A DNA stretch of 64,000 bases from assembly GCF_016918855.1 (NCBI RefSeq), contig NZ_JADKYB010000005.1, forward strand, positions 62,001-126,000, given 5' to 3'. The translations under genes were made by a program, and so were the position numbers. This DNA is from Actinacidiphila acididurans (GTDB lineage Bacteria; Actinomycetota; Actinomycetes; Streptomycetales; Streptomycetaceae). This document shows positions 9,295 to 17,358 of this stretch, piece by piece (the first letter of the stretch is position 1; each line of letters begins with the position of its first letter). The notes beneath the pieces are model-generated. The model was not told the DNA's origin, ran no database searches, and saw nothing but the letters and a program-made list of their open reading frames with translations.

Positions 9295-9332
9295 CGGGCC
9301 GCCCGCGAGCCATTCCGCTTCCGGGCGGCCCG
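9295..9332. terminator. Hairpin between convergent genes
   Basis: 11-bp perfect stem (9295-9305 with 9322-9332) around a 16-base loop. It lies between the DUF4287-like gene and the stop of the TPR protein gene and could end transcription from either side. Confidence 0.5.
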
Positions 9333-9411
9333 TCGTGTGCCGGGCGGCTCGCCGGATCACCGCGGGTGAGCGGGCCGGAGGCGGCGGTACGGAACGCCGC
9401 CCGGCGTCCGG

Positions 9412-11493
9412 TCAGCCGCGCCGGCGGCGGAAGAGGCCGCGGCGCTTCCCGCGCGGCTCCTCCCGGCCCGCGCCGGAGCCCGCGGCACCGGCCGGATCCG
9501 TACTCTGCGCGCCGCCGTGGGCCGGGGTCGGGCGGCCGGTTCCGGTGCCGTCCGCGCGTCCTCCGGGGCCCTCGGGCCCCCCGCGGTCCTTCCGGTCGCG
9601 GGACGCGGCGCGGGCGGCCTCGGCCATCTCCTCGGCGCGCTCCCGGGCGTCCTCGGGCTCGGGGCCCTCCTCGGCGCGGCGCACCGCGGCCAGCATCTCG
9701 CGGGCCAGCCGGGTCCAGGACTCCTCCAGCCACGGGCAGAGCAGCACCAGGCGGCACAGCGAGGCGAGAACTGTCACCTCGCGGGTCTGCCAGGCCTGGG
9801 CCGCCATCACCAGCCGGGCGGCCACCCGCTCGCCGGCCTCGGCGCGTGTCTCCGGCTGCATCCAGGCGGTGGCGACCAGGGCGAAGGCGGCCGCCTCGCA
9901 CACCCAGTCCTCGGGGCCGTCCAGCAGGTCCAGCAGGACCCGGCGGCGGTCGGAGTCCGGCCAGGGCTGGTCGGTGCGGTGGTGCGCGAGTCCGAGGCAG
10001 GCGAACGCCTGCACCGCGCGTATCCACAGCTCGGGACGGTGGTCGCGCAGGAAGCGGCCCTGTTTGTCGTCCGGCGCGGCGGGCGGGTGCACCAGGACGC
10101 CGAGCAGGTCCGCCACGGCCAGGCCGGACAGCCGGACCGCGTGGTCGTAGGCGGCGGGGATGTGCGGCCAGTTCACCGAGGCGGTGTCCCGCAGCAGTTC
10201 GGCGGCCCGCGGGGAGGACGGCGGCACGGCCGGCAGGGCGCGCAGGCCCTCGTACCGCCACACCTGGGTGGTGACCGGCCGGACCGGTTCGCGGGGGTCG
10301 GGATGGCCCACCGACTGGTTGACGAGGTCCCCGGCGGGAAAGGCGGCGAGGAAGGCGAGCGCCGCAGAAGGCGGCTCGATCGCGGAGGTGGCGAGCTGGA
10401 TCTCGTGGCCGCGGGTCCCGTCGGCGCCCGGGCTCTCCAGCATCTGGTGCAGCACGTTGACGGTCGCCTCGGTGGCCTGGGCGACCACGCCGAGCCAGGG
10501 CTCCCATTCGCTGTGCCGGGCCAGCACCGTGGCGGCGTACGGGTGGTCGGGGCGGTTGCGCAGATGGTCGGCTAGGGCCAGCAGGTGCGCCGGGTCGCCG
10601 TCCGCGGCATAGCGCACCCCGTGGACGGCCGGGGCGGCCTGCGGGTGGCCGGGGTCGGCCGCCGCCGCGCGTTCGGCCCAGGGCAGCCCCTCGGCGGCGC
10701 GGCCGGTGGTGGTCCACAGCTCGGCGATGTCCACCATCAAGGACAGGTCCGACGGGTCGCGTTCGGCCTCCTCCTGCCAGATCCGCAGGGCGTCGTCGGC
10801 GCGGCCGGCGGCGCGCAGCGCGTAGCCCAGCATGACGTCCGAGACGTGGTCGGGCCGGATCGCGCGGGCCTGCTCGGCCCAGGCGACGGCGGTCGGCGCG
10901 TCGCCCATGCGGCGGGCCAGACCCGACGCTATGGCGGCGAGCCGGCCGTCCTCCGGGTGCTCCCGCACCGCGGCGCGGGTCAGCGCGTAGAAGGGGTCGA
11001 GCGCGCCGCGGACGGCCTCGGGCAGCGGGTCGGGCAGGGCGCCGCCGACCACGCGGGCCAGCGCCTGGGTCAGCACGGCCGGGGGCAGCAGGCCGGGCAG
11101 TTCGTCCCGGCCGAGCCAGGCGACATGCGTCCACGGCCGTTCGGGTTCGGCGCGGACCACGGCGGCGAGCAGCATCAGCGCCTCCGCCCAGTTGCCGCAG
11201 GCGGCCTCCAGGTGGGCGCGGCAGGCCACGGCGCCGGTGAACCCGCTGTCCGCGGGGAAGAGTTCGAGTGCGGCGAAGGCTCCGCCGGACCGGGTGGCGA
11301 GTTCGGCGAGCGCTTCGTGGGTCTCGGGGAGGAGGGGGTCCATCGCCATGGCGTTGCCCAGGTGGCTCGCGGCGTGCGACAGGTCGCCGCCGTGCATGAT
11401 CAGCCGGGCGAGGGCCGTCTCGCCCTCGGCCGCGGACCGCGCCTCACCGGCGCCCGCGCGCAACTCCGCGTCCCCCTCGTGCAGTTCGTCCAT
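9412..11493 (-). CDS. Large TPR-repeat protein
   Basis: 693 residues without signal peptide or membrane segments. The N-terminal half has helical repeats with TPR-type spacing (GDLSHAASHLGNAMAMDPLL; SHVMLGYALRAAGRADDAL-like blocks; AEGLPWAERAAAADPGHPQ). The C-terminal half is helical and HEAT-like (WVCEAAAFALVATAWMQPE), ending in a low-complexity Gly/Arg/Lys tail. It is probably a protein-protein scaffold; the partner is unknown. ATG at 11491-11493 has GGGAGGGG upstream. It is divergent from the PrimPol gene. Confidence 0.75.
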   Translation of the reverse strand: MDELHEGDAELRAGAGEARSAAEGETALARLIMHGGDLSHAASHLGNAMAMDPLLPETHEALAELATRSGGAFAALELFPADSGFTGAVACRAHLEAACGNWAEALMLLAAVVRAEPERPWTHVAWLGRDELPGLLPPAVLTQALARVVGGALPDPLPEAVRGALDPFYALTRAAVREHPEDGRLAAIASGLARRMGDAPTAVAWAEQARAIRPDHVSDVMLGYALRAAGRADDALRIWQEEAERDPSDLSLMVDIAELWTTTGRAAEGLPWAERAAAADPGHPQAAPAVHGVRYAADGDPAHLLALADHLRNRPDHPYAATVLARHSEWEPWLGVVAQATEATVNVLHQMLESPGADGTRGHEIQLATSAIEPPSAALAFLAAFPAGDLVNQSVGHPDPREPVRPVTTQVWRYEGLRALPAVPPSSPRAAELLRDTASVNWPHIPAAYDHAVRLSGLAVADLLGVLVHPPAAPDDKQGRFLRDHRPELWIRAVQAFACLGLAHHRTDQPWPDSDRRRVLLDLLDGPEDWVCEAAAFALVATAWMQPETRAEAGERVAARLVMAAQAWQTREVTVLASLCRLVLLCPWLEESWTRLAREMLAAVRRAEEGPEPEDARERAEEMAEAARAASRDRKDRGGPEGPGGRADGTGTGRPTPAHGGAQSTDPAGAAGSGAGREEPRGKRRGLFRRRRG

Positions 11494-11707
11494 CGGCTGG
11501 CACCCCTCCCGTGCGTTCCCGGCCGGCCCGGCGGACGGACCGCCGTCGCGACAGACGGTAGCCCCCACCACTGACAACGCCCGTCGCAGGGGCCGCGGTC
11601 GGCCCGGCGACGCACGCGGGCGCCCGCCGGACGGCCCGATTCACGGTGGACTGCGGCGGCCCCGCGAGGTATCACTGAGGAGTGGAAGCGAACGTCCGTT
11701 CGAAAAT

Positions 11708-11739
11708 CAGGGAGCAGGCGACCTCCAGGGAGCAGGCGA
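11708..11739 (+). repeat. 18-bp tandem duplication carrying the ribosome-binding site of the PrimPol gene
   Basis: CAGGGAGCAGGCGA occurs at 11708-11721 and again at 11726-11739, a period of 18. The second copy supplies GGGAG six bases before the ATG at 11739. The duplication keeps frame, so a longer start at GTG 11682 would encode REQATS-REQAMP. Confidence 0.7.
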
Positions 11740-12608
11740 TGCCACGCCCCGACCACATCCGAGCGCTGCACGCGGCCCTGCTCACCGCCGCGCGCGGCCT
11801 GCCCGTCATCCCCCTGTCCCGTACCAAGCTGCCCGCCGTGCGGTCCCCGCACCGCGACGAGCCGCGGCTGACCGCCTGCCGCGGGGAGTGCGGCCGCCCC
11901 GGGCACGGCGTGCACGACGCCACCACCGACCCCGACCGGATCCGCGCGCTGTTCGCCGTAGCGCCCTGGGCGACCGGGTACGGCGTCGCCTGCGGCCGGG
12001 CGCCGTACCACCTGGTCGGCGTGGACCTCGACGTCAAGCACGGCTTCGACGGGGTCGCCGCCCTGCACTCACTGGCGCGGACCCAGGGCTTCGCGCTGCC
12101 GCAAACGGTTACCGTGCTCACCCCCAGCGGGGGTCGTCACCTGTGGTTCTCCGCGCCCGGTCCGGTGCCCAACTCGGTCGGCCGGCTGGGCCGCGGAATA
12201 GACGTGCGGGGGCTGGGCGGCTACGTGGTCGGCCCCGGCTCGCGCACCCTGGCCGGCCGTTACCTCCTGGCGCCGGGTTCGGACGGGCACCCGCTGGCCG
12301 CCGCGCCTGCGCAGCTGCTGAAACTGGCGGCCCCACCGCCCCCTCCGCCGCCCGCTCCAGGGGCCGGCGCGCCGCGCCACCCGGCGGAGAAGCGGGCCGC
12401 GGCGCTCGTCCGGTTCGTCCTGGATTCACGGGAGGGCGAGCGCAATGGACGCTTGTTCTGGGCCGCCTGCCGCGCCTATGACGCGGGCATGGGTGATGCG
12501 CTGGCGCCGGCTCTGGTGACGGCCGCGGTGCACACGGGGCTGAGCGAGCGGGAGGCAGCCGCCACGGTGGCTTCGGCCGGGCGGCTCAGGTCCTCCGCTG
12601 AGCCCTGA
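11739..12608 (+). CDS. Stand-alone primase-polymerase (PrimPol) domain protein
   Basis: 289 residues. An AEP-type bifunctional DNA primase/polymerase domain (PF09250-like). The metal-binding D-x-D is in VGVDLDVKHG (Asp 96 and 98), the nucleotide-binding histidine in SGGRHLWFS (His 134), followed by the conserved GIDVRGLGGYVVGPGS. A Pro-rich linker of about ten prolines leads to a small helical C-terminal domain (GRLFWAACRAYDAG). No helicase domain is attached. Such domains are typical of replication proteins of actinomycete integrative elements (AICEs), which integrate into tRNA genes; this one ends four bases from bldA. I favour ATG 11739 over GTG 11682 because of the ribosome site. Confidence 0.85.
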   Translation: MPRPDHIRALHAALLTAARGLPVIPLSRTKLPAVRSPHRDEPRLTACRGECGRPGHGVHDATTDPDRIRALFAVAPWATGYGVACGRAPYHLVGVDLDVKHGFDGVAALHSLARTQGFALPQTVTVLTPSGGRHLWFSAPGPVPNSVGRLGRGIDVRGLGGYVVGPGSRTLAGRYLLAPGSDGHPLAAAPAQLLKLAAPPPPPPPAPGAGAPRHPAEKRAAALVRFVLDSREGERNGRLFWAACRAYDAGMGDALAPALVTAAVHTGLSEREAAATVASAGRLRSSAEP

Positions 12609-12612
12609 TGTG

Positions 12613-12695
12613 TGCCCGGAGCCGGACTCGAACCGGCACGCCCTCTGGGGGCAGCGAGGTTTAAGCTCGCCGTGTCTGCGTTCCACCATCCGGGC
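12613..12695 (-). tRNA. bldA: tRNA-Leu with anticodon UAA (bldA)
   Basis: On the minus strand the acceptor stem GCCCGGA pairs with TCCGGGC. The anticodon arm is GCGAG-CTTAAAC-CTCGC, so the anticodon is TAA and reads UUA. There is a class II variable arm (TGCCCCCAGAGGGCG) and a T-arm with TTCGAGT. The discriminator base is A, as required for leucyl-tRNA. A full 3' CCA is not encoded (the genome reads ACA). UUA is the rarest codon in streptomycetes, and bldA is the only tRNA that reads it, controlling aerial growth and antibiotic production. The convergent PrimPol gene stops at 12608. Confidence 0.95.
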
Positions 12696-12723
12696 CGGCG
12701 GGGCGCAGTGAAAGCGTATCCGG

Positions 12724-12793
12724 CTTGCGACACGCAAGCAGGACGGCCAAGTGGCCATGTTGTCTTATTTTAGGGGTTACTGACGGACCGTCA
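12724..12793 (-). promoter_or_regulatory. Putative bldA promoter/operator region with three inverted repeats
   Basis: Upstream of the tRNA are CTTGCG-ACA-CGCAAG (12724-12738), GGCCA-AG-TGGCC (12745-12756) and TGACGG-A-CCGTCA (12781-12793). Around 12757-12775 lies an unusually AT-rich patch (TTGTCTTATTTTAGGGG) that could serve as a promoter element. I could not assign -35 and -10 boxes with confidence. AdpA is reported to activate bldA in S. griseus, but I see no good match to its consensus here. Confidence 0.35.
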
Positions 12794-12892
12794 TGCACCT
12801 CCGCATGGCCCCGGTGCACGGCAGACGGCTCTCATTCCCACTCCGGAACCCGGCCCTCCCTTCACACAGAAGTGACGTGAAATCGCTCTCAG

Positions 12893-12952
12893 CTACCGGC
12901 GATTTTCGGCCTCGACCACCCCGCCGCAGCCCTTGTACGTGCATAAATCCAT
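12893..12952 (-). CDS. Possible 19-residue cysteine-containing peptide with a TTA codon
   Basis: ATG 12 bases after the stop of the cfa-like gene opens MDLCTYKGCGG and ends at TAG. Its third codon is TTA, the only in-frame TTA I found in any candidate frame of the window, and bldA is the next gene. The frame is enclosed by an 8-bp inverted repeat (12884-12891 with 12952-12959). There is no Shine-Dalgarno sequence, and the frame continues upstream as an antisense-type shadow, so it may not be translated. Confidence 0.2.
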   Translation of the reverse strand: MDLCTYKGCGGVVEAENRR

Positions 12953-12965
12953 GAGAGCGACCGCA

Positions 12966-14306
12966 TCAAGACAGCCATTCGGCGCGCGTGCGGGGCATCC
13001 CGGATGCACCGCCGTCGGCCGTGCGGACGGCCAGTACCTGATTGACGCCGATCCGGTTGCGCTCGAAGGACAGTGCGGAAGCGGCCATGTAGAGCCGCCA
13101 CACCCGGGCCCGCCCCTCGGAGGTGACCGCGGCGGCCTCGGCCCACCGCTGCTCCAGGTTGCGCACCCAGGCCCGCAGCGTGCGCCCGTAGTGCTCGCGC
13201 AGCGCCTCCACGTCCCGCACCTCGAACCCGGCGTCCTCCAGCCGGGAGACCGTGGCACCCAGCGGCGCGAGCTCGCCGTCGGGGAAGACGTACCGGTCGA
13301 TGAACTCGTCGACGTGGTACGCCTCCTCGTCGGCCACCGGGCGGCGGGCGATCTGGTGGTTGAGCAGCCGGCCGCCCGGCCGCAGCAGGTCGTGCAGGGT
13401 CCGGGCGTACTCCAGGTACTGCCGCGAGCCGACGTGCTCGGCCATCCCGATCGACGAAACCGCGTCGTACGGCCCGTCCCTGACGTCGCGGTAGTCCTGG
13501 ACCCGGATCTCCACCCGGTCGGTCAGGCCCGCGTCGGCCACCCGCTTGCGGGCGTACGCGGCCTGCTCGGTGGACAGGGTCACGCCGGTGGCCCGTACGC
13601 CGTAGTGCTCGGCCGCGTACAGCACCATGGAGCCCCAGCCGCAGCCGACGTCCAGCAGCCGCATTCCCTGGCGCAGCCCCAGCTTGCGGCAGACGAGGTC
13701 GAGTTTGGCCCCCTGCGCGTCCTCCAGGGTGCCGTCGGGGCCGGCCCACAGGGCACAGGAGTAGACCATGGAGGGGCCGAGCACGAGCTCGTAGAAGTCG
13801 TTCCCGACGTCGTAGTGGTGCGCGATGGCGGCCTTGTCGCGGCGCTTGGTGTGCGCCAGGCCGCTGCGCACCCGGACCTCCTCGGGCGGCGGCGCGGGCG
13901 GCAGGCCGGGGCCGGCCAGGGCCAGCACGTCGCGGGCGAAGCGGTAGGTGGCCGGATCGCGCAGCGCCTTGAGGACGGCGCGCGGCCCGGACGCCGCCGC
14001 CGATGACGACCCCGAGCCGAACCCGGGAGCGTTTTCGCCGCGCTCCCACACCAGCCCGGACAACAGGTCGAGCGCGGCGTAGAGGCCGCCCTCGATGTCG
14101 ATGTCGCCGGCCACCCAGGCCCGGACCAGACCGAGTTCGCCGGGGCGCCACAGCAGCCGGCGCAGGCCCCGGCGCCTGCGCAGGACGAGCACCGGAGCGC
14201 CGGACGGCCCGGCCTCGCTTCCGTCCCAGGCACGCAGCCGCAGCGGAAACGAGGACGAGAGGGCGTGTTCGGCGAGTTCGACAAGTCTGGGAGCCGCGTC
14301 AGCCAT
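12966..14306 (-). CDS. Cyclopropane-fatty-acyl-phospholipid synthase-like methyltransferase
   Basis: 446 residues from the chosen start. SAM-dependent methyltransferase acting on unsaturated acyl chains of phospholipids (CFA family, PF02353). The N-terminal lipid-binding region is followed by HHYDVGNDFYELVLGPSMVY, the SAM loop LLDVGCGWGS, GVTLSTEQ, and MAEHVGSRQY, which carries the conserved Glu-His. I chose the ATG at 14304-14306 because the domain begins there; another in-frame ATG at 14342 adds 12 residues, and neither has a strong ribosome site. The product could be a cyclopropane or a methyl-branched lipid. Confidence 0.87.
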   Translation of the reverse strand: MADAAPRLVELAEHALSSSFPLRLRAWDGSEAGPSGAPVLVLRRRRGLRRLLWRPGELGLVRAWVAGDIDIEGGLYAALDLLSGLVWERGENAPGFGSGSSSAAASGPRAVLKALRDPATYRFARDVLALAGPGLPPAPPPEEVRVRSGLAHTKRRDKAAIAHHYDVGNDFYELVLGPSMVYSCALWAGPDGTLEDAQGAKLDLVCRKLGLRQGMRLLDVGCGWGSMVLYAAEHYGVRATGVTLSTEQAAYARKRVADAGLTDRVEIRVQDYRDVRDGPYDAVSSIGMAEHVGSRQYLEYARTLHDLLRPGGRLLNHQIARRPVADEEAYHVDEFIDRYVFPDGELAPLGATVSRLEDAGFEVRDVEALREHYGRTLRAWVRNLEQRWAEAAAVTSEGRARVWRLYMAASALSFERNRIGVNQVLAVRTADGGASGMPRTRAEWLS

Positions 14307-14473
14307 GTTTCTGAGCGTACGACTGAATTTCACCCGCGCCATGCAAATCTGCCGACCGGATACACGTACTTACGCCGGAAGGGCGCGCCGGTCACGCTGT
14401 GACACACGGAAGGCGGCCGGGAGTACGGAGGGTGTACGGCGGCGGTACGGCCAGTCGGTACAGCCGAAAGAAA

Positions 14474-14507
14474 AAGGGCGCCCGCACCACGGATGGCGGG
14501 CGCCCTT
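14474..14507 (-). terminator. Rho-independent terminator of the NDH-2 gene
   Basis: 12-bp perfect stem, AAGGGCGCCCGC with GCGGGCGCCCTT, around a 10-base loop. On the minus strand it is followed by TTTTTCTTTC, a genuine T-tract, about 85 bases past the NDH-2 stop. Confidence 0.85.
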
Positions 14508-14591
14508 GTGAAGCGAGCGCGCGGACCTCGTTGTCCGACGGTATGTCAGCCGGTGCCCGTCAGGGGTCCGACGGGCGGCGCGGCGCGGGCG

Positions 14592-15992
14592 TCAGGACGC
14601 CGCGGCGGTCTCGGCCGGCTTGTCGCCGCCGCTGCGCGGCTTCTCGGCGACGGCGGCCGGAGCGGGGGCCGGGCGGGCGGCCTCGTAGAACTCCTCGCGG
14701 GGGTTCTCGACGGCACCCAGGGAGACGACCTCGCGCTTGAGGAACATCGCCAGCGTCCAGTCGGCCAGGACCCGGATCTTGCGGTTCCAGGTCGGGACCG
14801 CCAGGCCGTGGTAGCCACGGTGCATGTACCAGGCGAGCCGGCCCTTGAGGCGGATCTTGGTCTTCTTGCCGACCACGATCATGGCGACGCCCTTGTGCAG
14901 GCCGAGGCCGGCCACCGCACCCTTGTTGGCGTGCCGGTACTCGTGCTGCGGGAAGCCGCGCATCCCGGAGATCACGTTGTCACCGAGCACCTTGGCCTGG
15001 CGCAGCGCGTGCTGGGCGTTCGGCGGGCACCAGGCACCCTCGCCGGCGGCCAGGTCCGGGATCTGGGCGTTGTCGCCGGCGGCCCAGATGTAGTCGCTGC
15101 CCTGCACCTGGAGGGTGGCGGCGGTGTCCACGTGACCGCGCGGGCCGAGCGGCAGGCCGAAGCGGGCCAGCGCCGGGTTCGGCTTCACGCCGGCCGTCCA
15201 CACGATGGTGGAGGCGTCGACCTCAAGACCGTTGGCGAGCACCACGTGCTTGTCGACGCAACTCTTCATGGACGTGTTGAGGTAGACCTCGATGCCGCGC
15301 TCGCGCAGGTGCTCCAGACCCCAGGCACCCAACTGCGGGCCGACCTCGGGCAGGATCTTGTCGGCGGCGTCGACCAGGATGAAGCGCATGTCCTCGCGCT
15401 TCACGTTCGGGTAGTACTTGGCCGCGTCGCGTGCCATGTCCTCGACCTCGCCGACGGTCTCCGCACCGGCGAAGCCGCCGCCGACGAAGACGAAGGTGAG
15501 CGCCTTGCGGCGGACGTCCTCGTCGGTCGTGGAGTCGGCCTTGTCGAGCTGCTCCAGCATGTGGTTGCGCAGCGCCATGGCCTCCTCGACACCCTTCATG
15601 CCGATACCGTTCTCGGCCAGGCCGGGGATCGGGAAGGTGCGGGAGACCGCGCCGAGCGCGATCACGAGGTAGTCGAAGGGAAGCTCGTAGGACTCGCCCA
15701 CGAGCGGCTCGACCAGCGCGACCTTGCGGTCCTGGTCGATGGAGGTGACCCGGCCGGTGAGCACCTCGGCGCCCGGGAGCACGCGTCGCAGCGGGACGAC
15801 GACATGCCGCGGGGAGATGCTGCCTGCTGCGGTTTCGGGAAGAAAGGGCTGGTACGTCATGTACGAGCGCGGGTCGACGACCGTGACGGTCGCCTCCCCG
15901 TACCGCATCTTCTTCAGGATGCGGCGCGCCGCGTACAGGCCGACGTAACCGCCGCCTACTACGAGGATCCGTGGACGCTCCGTGGTGCTCAT
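14592..15992 (-). CDS. ndh: Type II NADH dehydrogenase (NDH-2)
   Basis: 466 residues. Single-subunit flavoprotein passing electrons from NADH to menaquinone without pumping protons. The FAD-binding dinucleotide fold is at the N terminus (VVGGGYVG, residues of about 11-18). A second fold for NADH is in VFVGGGFAGAETVGE, and IWAAGDNAQIPD is the FAD-contacting block before the C terminus. The tail has the amphipathic segment expected to hold it to the membrane. ATG at 15992 is chosen; GTG at 16010 is in frame. Two Rex-type operators lie upstream, matching known Rex control of ndh in streptomycetes, and a strong terminator follows. Confidence 0.92.
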   Translation of the reverse strand: MSTTERPRILVVGGGYVGLYAARRILKKMRYGEATVTVVDPRSYMTYQPFLPETAAGSISPRHVVVPLRRVLPGAEVLTGRVTSIDQDRKVALVEPLVGESYELPFDYLVIALGAVSRTFPIPGLAENGIGMKGVEEAMALRNHMLEQLDKADSTTDEDVRRKALTFVFVGGGFAGAETVGEVEDMARDAAKYYPNVKREDMRFILVDAADKILPEVGPQLGAWGLEHLRERGIEVYLNTSMKSCVDKHVVLANGLEVDASTIVWTAGVKPNPALARFGLPLGPRGHVDTAATLQVQGSDYIWAAGDNAQIPDLAAGEGAWCPPNAQHALRQAKVLGDNVISGMRGFPQHEYRHANKGAVAGLGLHKGVAMIVVGKKTKIRLKGRLAWYMHRGYHGLAVPTWNRKIRVLADWTLAMFLKREVVSLGAVENPREEFYEAARPAPAPAAVAEKPRSGGDKPAETAAAS

Positions 15993-16025
15993 GCTTCGAG
16001 TATCCAGCACGGTGGGAGGGCCCCC

Positions 16026-16043
16026 TCGTGAGCCCCTTCACAA
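16026..16043. promoter_or_regulatory. Proximal Rex-type operator (one perfect, one degenerate half)
   Basis: On the minus strand, TTGTGAA-GGGG-CTCACGA: the first half matches the Rex consensus TTGTGAANNNNTTCACAA perfectly, the second in five of seven positions. It lies 34 bases before the ndh start codon, where a bound repressor would block initiation. Rex senses the NADH/NAD ratio. Confidence 0.55.
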
Positions 16044-16274
16044 GGGTCTGGACACCCTCTGCTACACTGCGCCGCCGCACGTCAGAGGGGTACGGAGCCG
16101 GTCCCGGCCACCCAGCGCCCCCCGTCGTTATACATGCCCCTGAGCAGCGCCGATCGCCCCGCGGGGAGCGAGAACCGGCCACCGTGGCGCGCCGAGAAGG
16201 CGCCGACACCCTAGGGATTCCAGGGGAATTGAGGCTCCGGGCCTTGGAAAGTTGGGCCACGAACCGGGAACTTC

Positions 16275-16292
16275 ATGTGAAGAGTTTCACAA
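16275..16292. promoter_or_regulatory. Distal Rex operator (near-perfect)
   Basis: ATGTGAA-GAGT-TTCACAA: a perfect TGTGAA/TTCACA inverted repeat with a 4-base spacer, differing from the ROP consensus only in the first base. It sits about 280 bases before ndh and 107 bases past the ppx stop. A distant promoter with a long leader would make it an operator; otherwise it may act by cooperative looping with the proximal site. Confidence 0.7.
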
Positions 16293-16314
16293 AGGTTTTT
16301 TCGCGCCGCCCGCG

Positions 16315-16352
16315 GGGCCGCCCGCAGGCCCCTCTTGGGCCGCCCGCAGGCC
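16315..16352 (+). repeat. 16-bp direct repeat in the ndh upstream region
   Basis: GGGCCGCCCGCAGGCC occurs at 16315-16330 and 16337-16352. It lies just past the distal Rex site, next to a run of six T. No function is evident. The rest of the gene-free stretch 15993-16398 holds the two operators and no other gene. Confidence 0.5.
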
Positions 16353-16398
16353 GCTCACCAGCAATGACGGCATCTCAGGTGAGCGGCGCGCGGGCGGC

Positions 16399-17358
16399 TC
16401 AGACCGTGCCTGCGGCGTGAAAACCGATGCCGTCGAGGATGTCGTGCTCGCTCACCACGACCTCCTGGGCGCCGGTGCGCTCCATGATCCGCAGCAGCAC
16501 CAGGGCGCCCGCGGCGATCACGTCGACCCGGCCCTCGTGGATCACCGGCTGCGCGGCCCGTTCCGCGCGCGTGGCCGCCAGCAGCCGCGCGGTGATCTCG
16601 CGGACCTTCGCCAGGGAGACGCGCGAGTGGTGGATCACCGAGGAGTCGTACGCCGGCAGCTCCAGCGCCAGGGCCGCCACGGTGGTCACCGAACCGGCCA
16701 GGCCCACCAGGGTGCGGGCCTGCTCCAGCGGCACCGTGCGGGCCGCCTCGTCCAGGGCCGCGTCGATGTCCGCGGTCATGGCGGCGATCCGGTCGTCGGG
16801 TGGCGGGTCGGCGAGCACGCCGTCGTGCACCAGGTGCCGTTCGGTCATCCGGACGCAGCCGACGTCCACCGAACGGGCCGCGCGCACCTGCTCGGTGCCG
16901 AGCACGAACTCCGTCGAGCCGCCGCCGATGTCGACCACCAGATACGGCGGTTCGAGCCCGTGCTCGGGGCCGAGCTCCCGGGTGGCGCCGGTGAAGGAGA
17001 ACGCGGCCTCCTGGTCGCCGGTGATCACCTCGGGCTCGACGCCCAGGATGTCGCGTACGCCCCGAACGAAGTCCTCACGGTTCTCCGCGTCCCGGGAGGC
17101 GGAGGTGGCCACGAACGAGATCCGCTCGGCGGGCACGCCGTGCTCCCGGATCACGGCGGCGTACTCCCGGCAGGCGGCGAAAGTGCGCTCCAGCGCCTCG
17201 GGGGCGAGCCGGCCGGTCCGGTCCACGCCCTGGCCCAGCCGGACGATCCGCATCCGGCGGTCCAGGTCCTTCAGCTCGCCGGTGCTCGGGTCGATGTCGG
17301 CCACCAGGAGCCGGATCGAGTTGGTGCCGCAGTCGACGGCCGCGACGCGCGTGGTCAC
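16399..17358 (-). CDS. ppx: Exopolyphosphatase/guanosine pentaphosphatase (Ppx/GppA)
   Basis: 319 residues, the short actinobacterial form lacking the C-terminal HD domain of the E. coli enzyme. ASKHA fold: AAVDCGTNSIRLLVAD at the N terminus, catalytic region with ATSASRDAENR, and phosphate-binding VVDIGGGSTEF. It degrades polyphosphate and may act on pppGpp. GTG at 17358 has GGAGG seven bases upstream. The start overlaps the stop of the DUF501 gene by four bases (GTGA), so the two are translationally coupled. Confidence 0.92.
   Translation of the reverse strand: MTTRVAAVDCGTNSIRLLVADIDPSTGELKDLDRRMRIVRLGQGVDRTGRLAPEALERTFAACREYAAVIREHGVPAERISFVATSASRDAENREDFVRGVRDILGVEPEVITGDQEAAFSFTGATRELGPEHGLEPPYLVVDIGGGSTEFVLGTEQVRAARSVDVGCVRMTERHLVHDGVLADPPPDDRIAAMTADIDAALDEAARTVPLEQARTLVGLAGSVTTVAALALELPAYDSSVIHHSRVSLAKVREITARLLAATRAERAAQPVIHEGRVDVIAAGALVLLRIMERTGAQEVVVSEHDILDGIGFHAAGTV

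Noticed and set aside
12889-14151. 420-codon frame antisense-phase to the cfa-like gene
   Set aside because: Low-complexity Arg/Ala/Gly shadow. Only its last 19 codons were kept, as a very low-confidence peptide.
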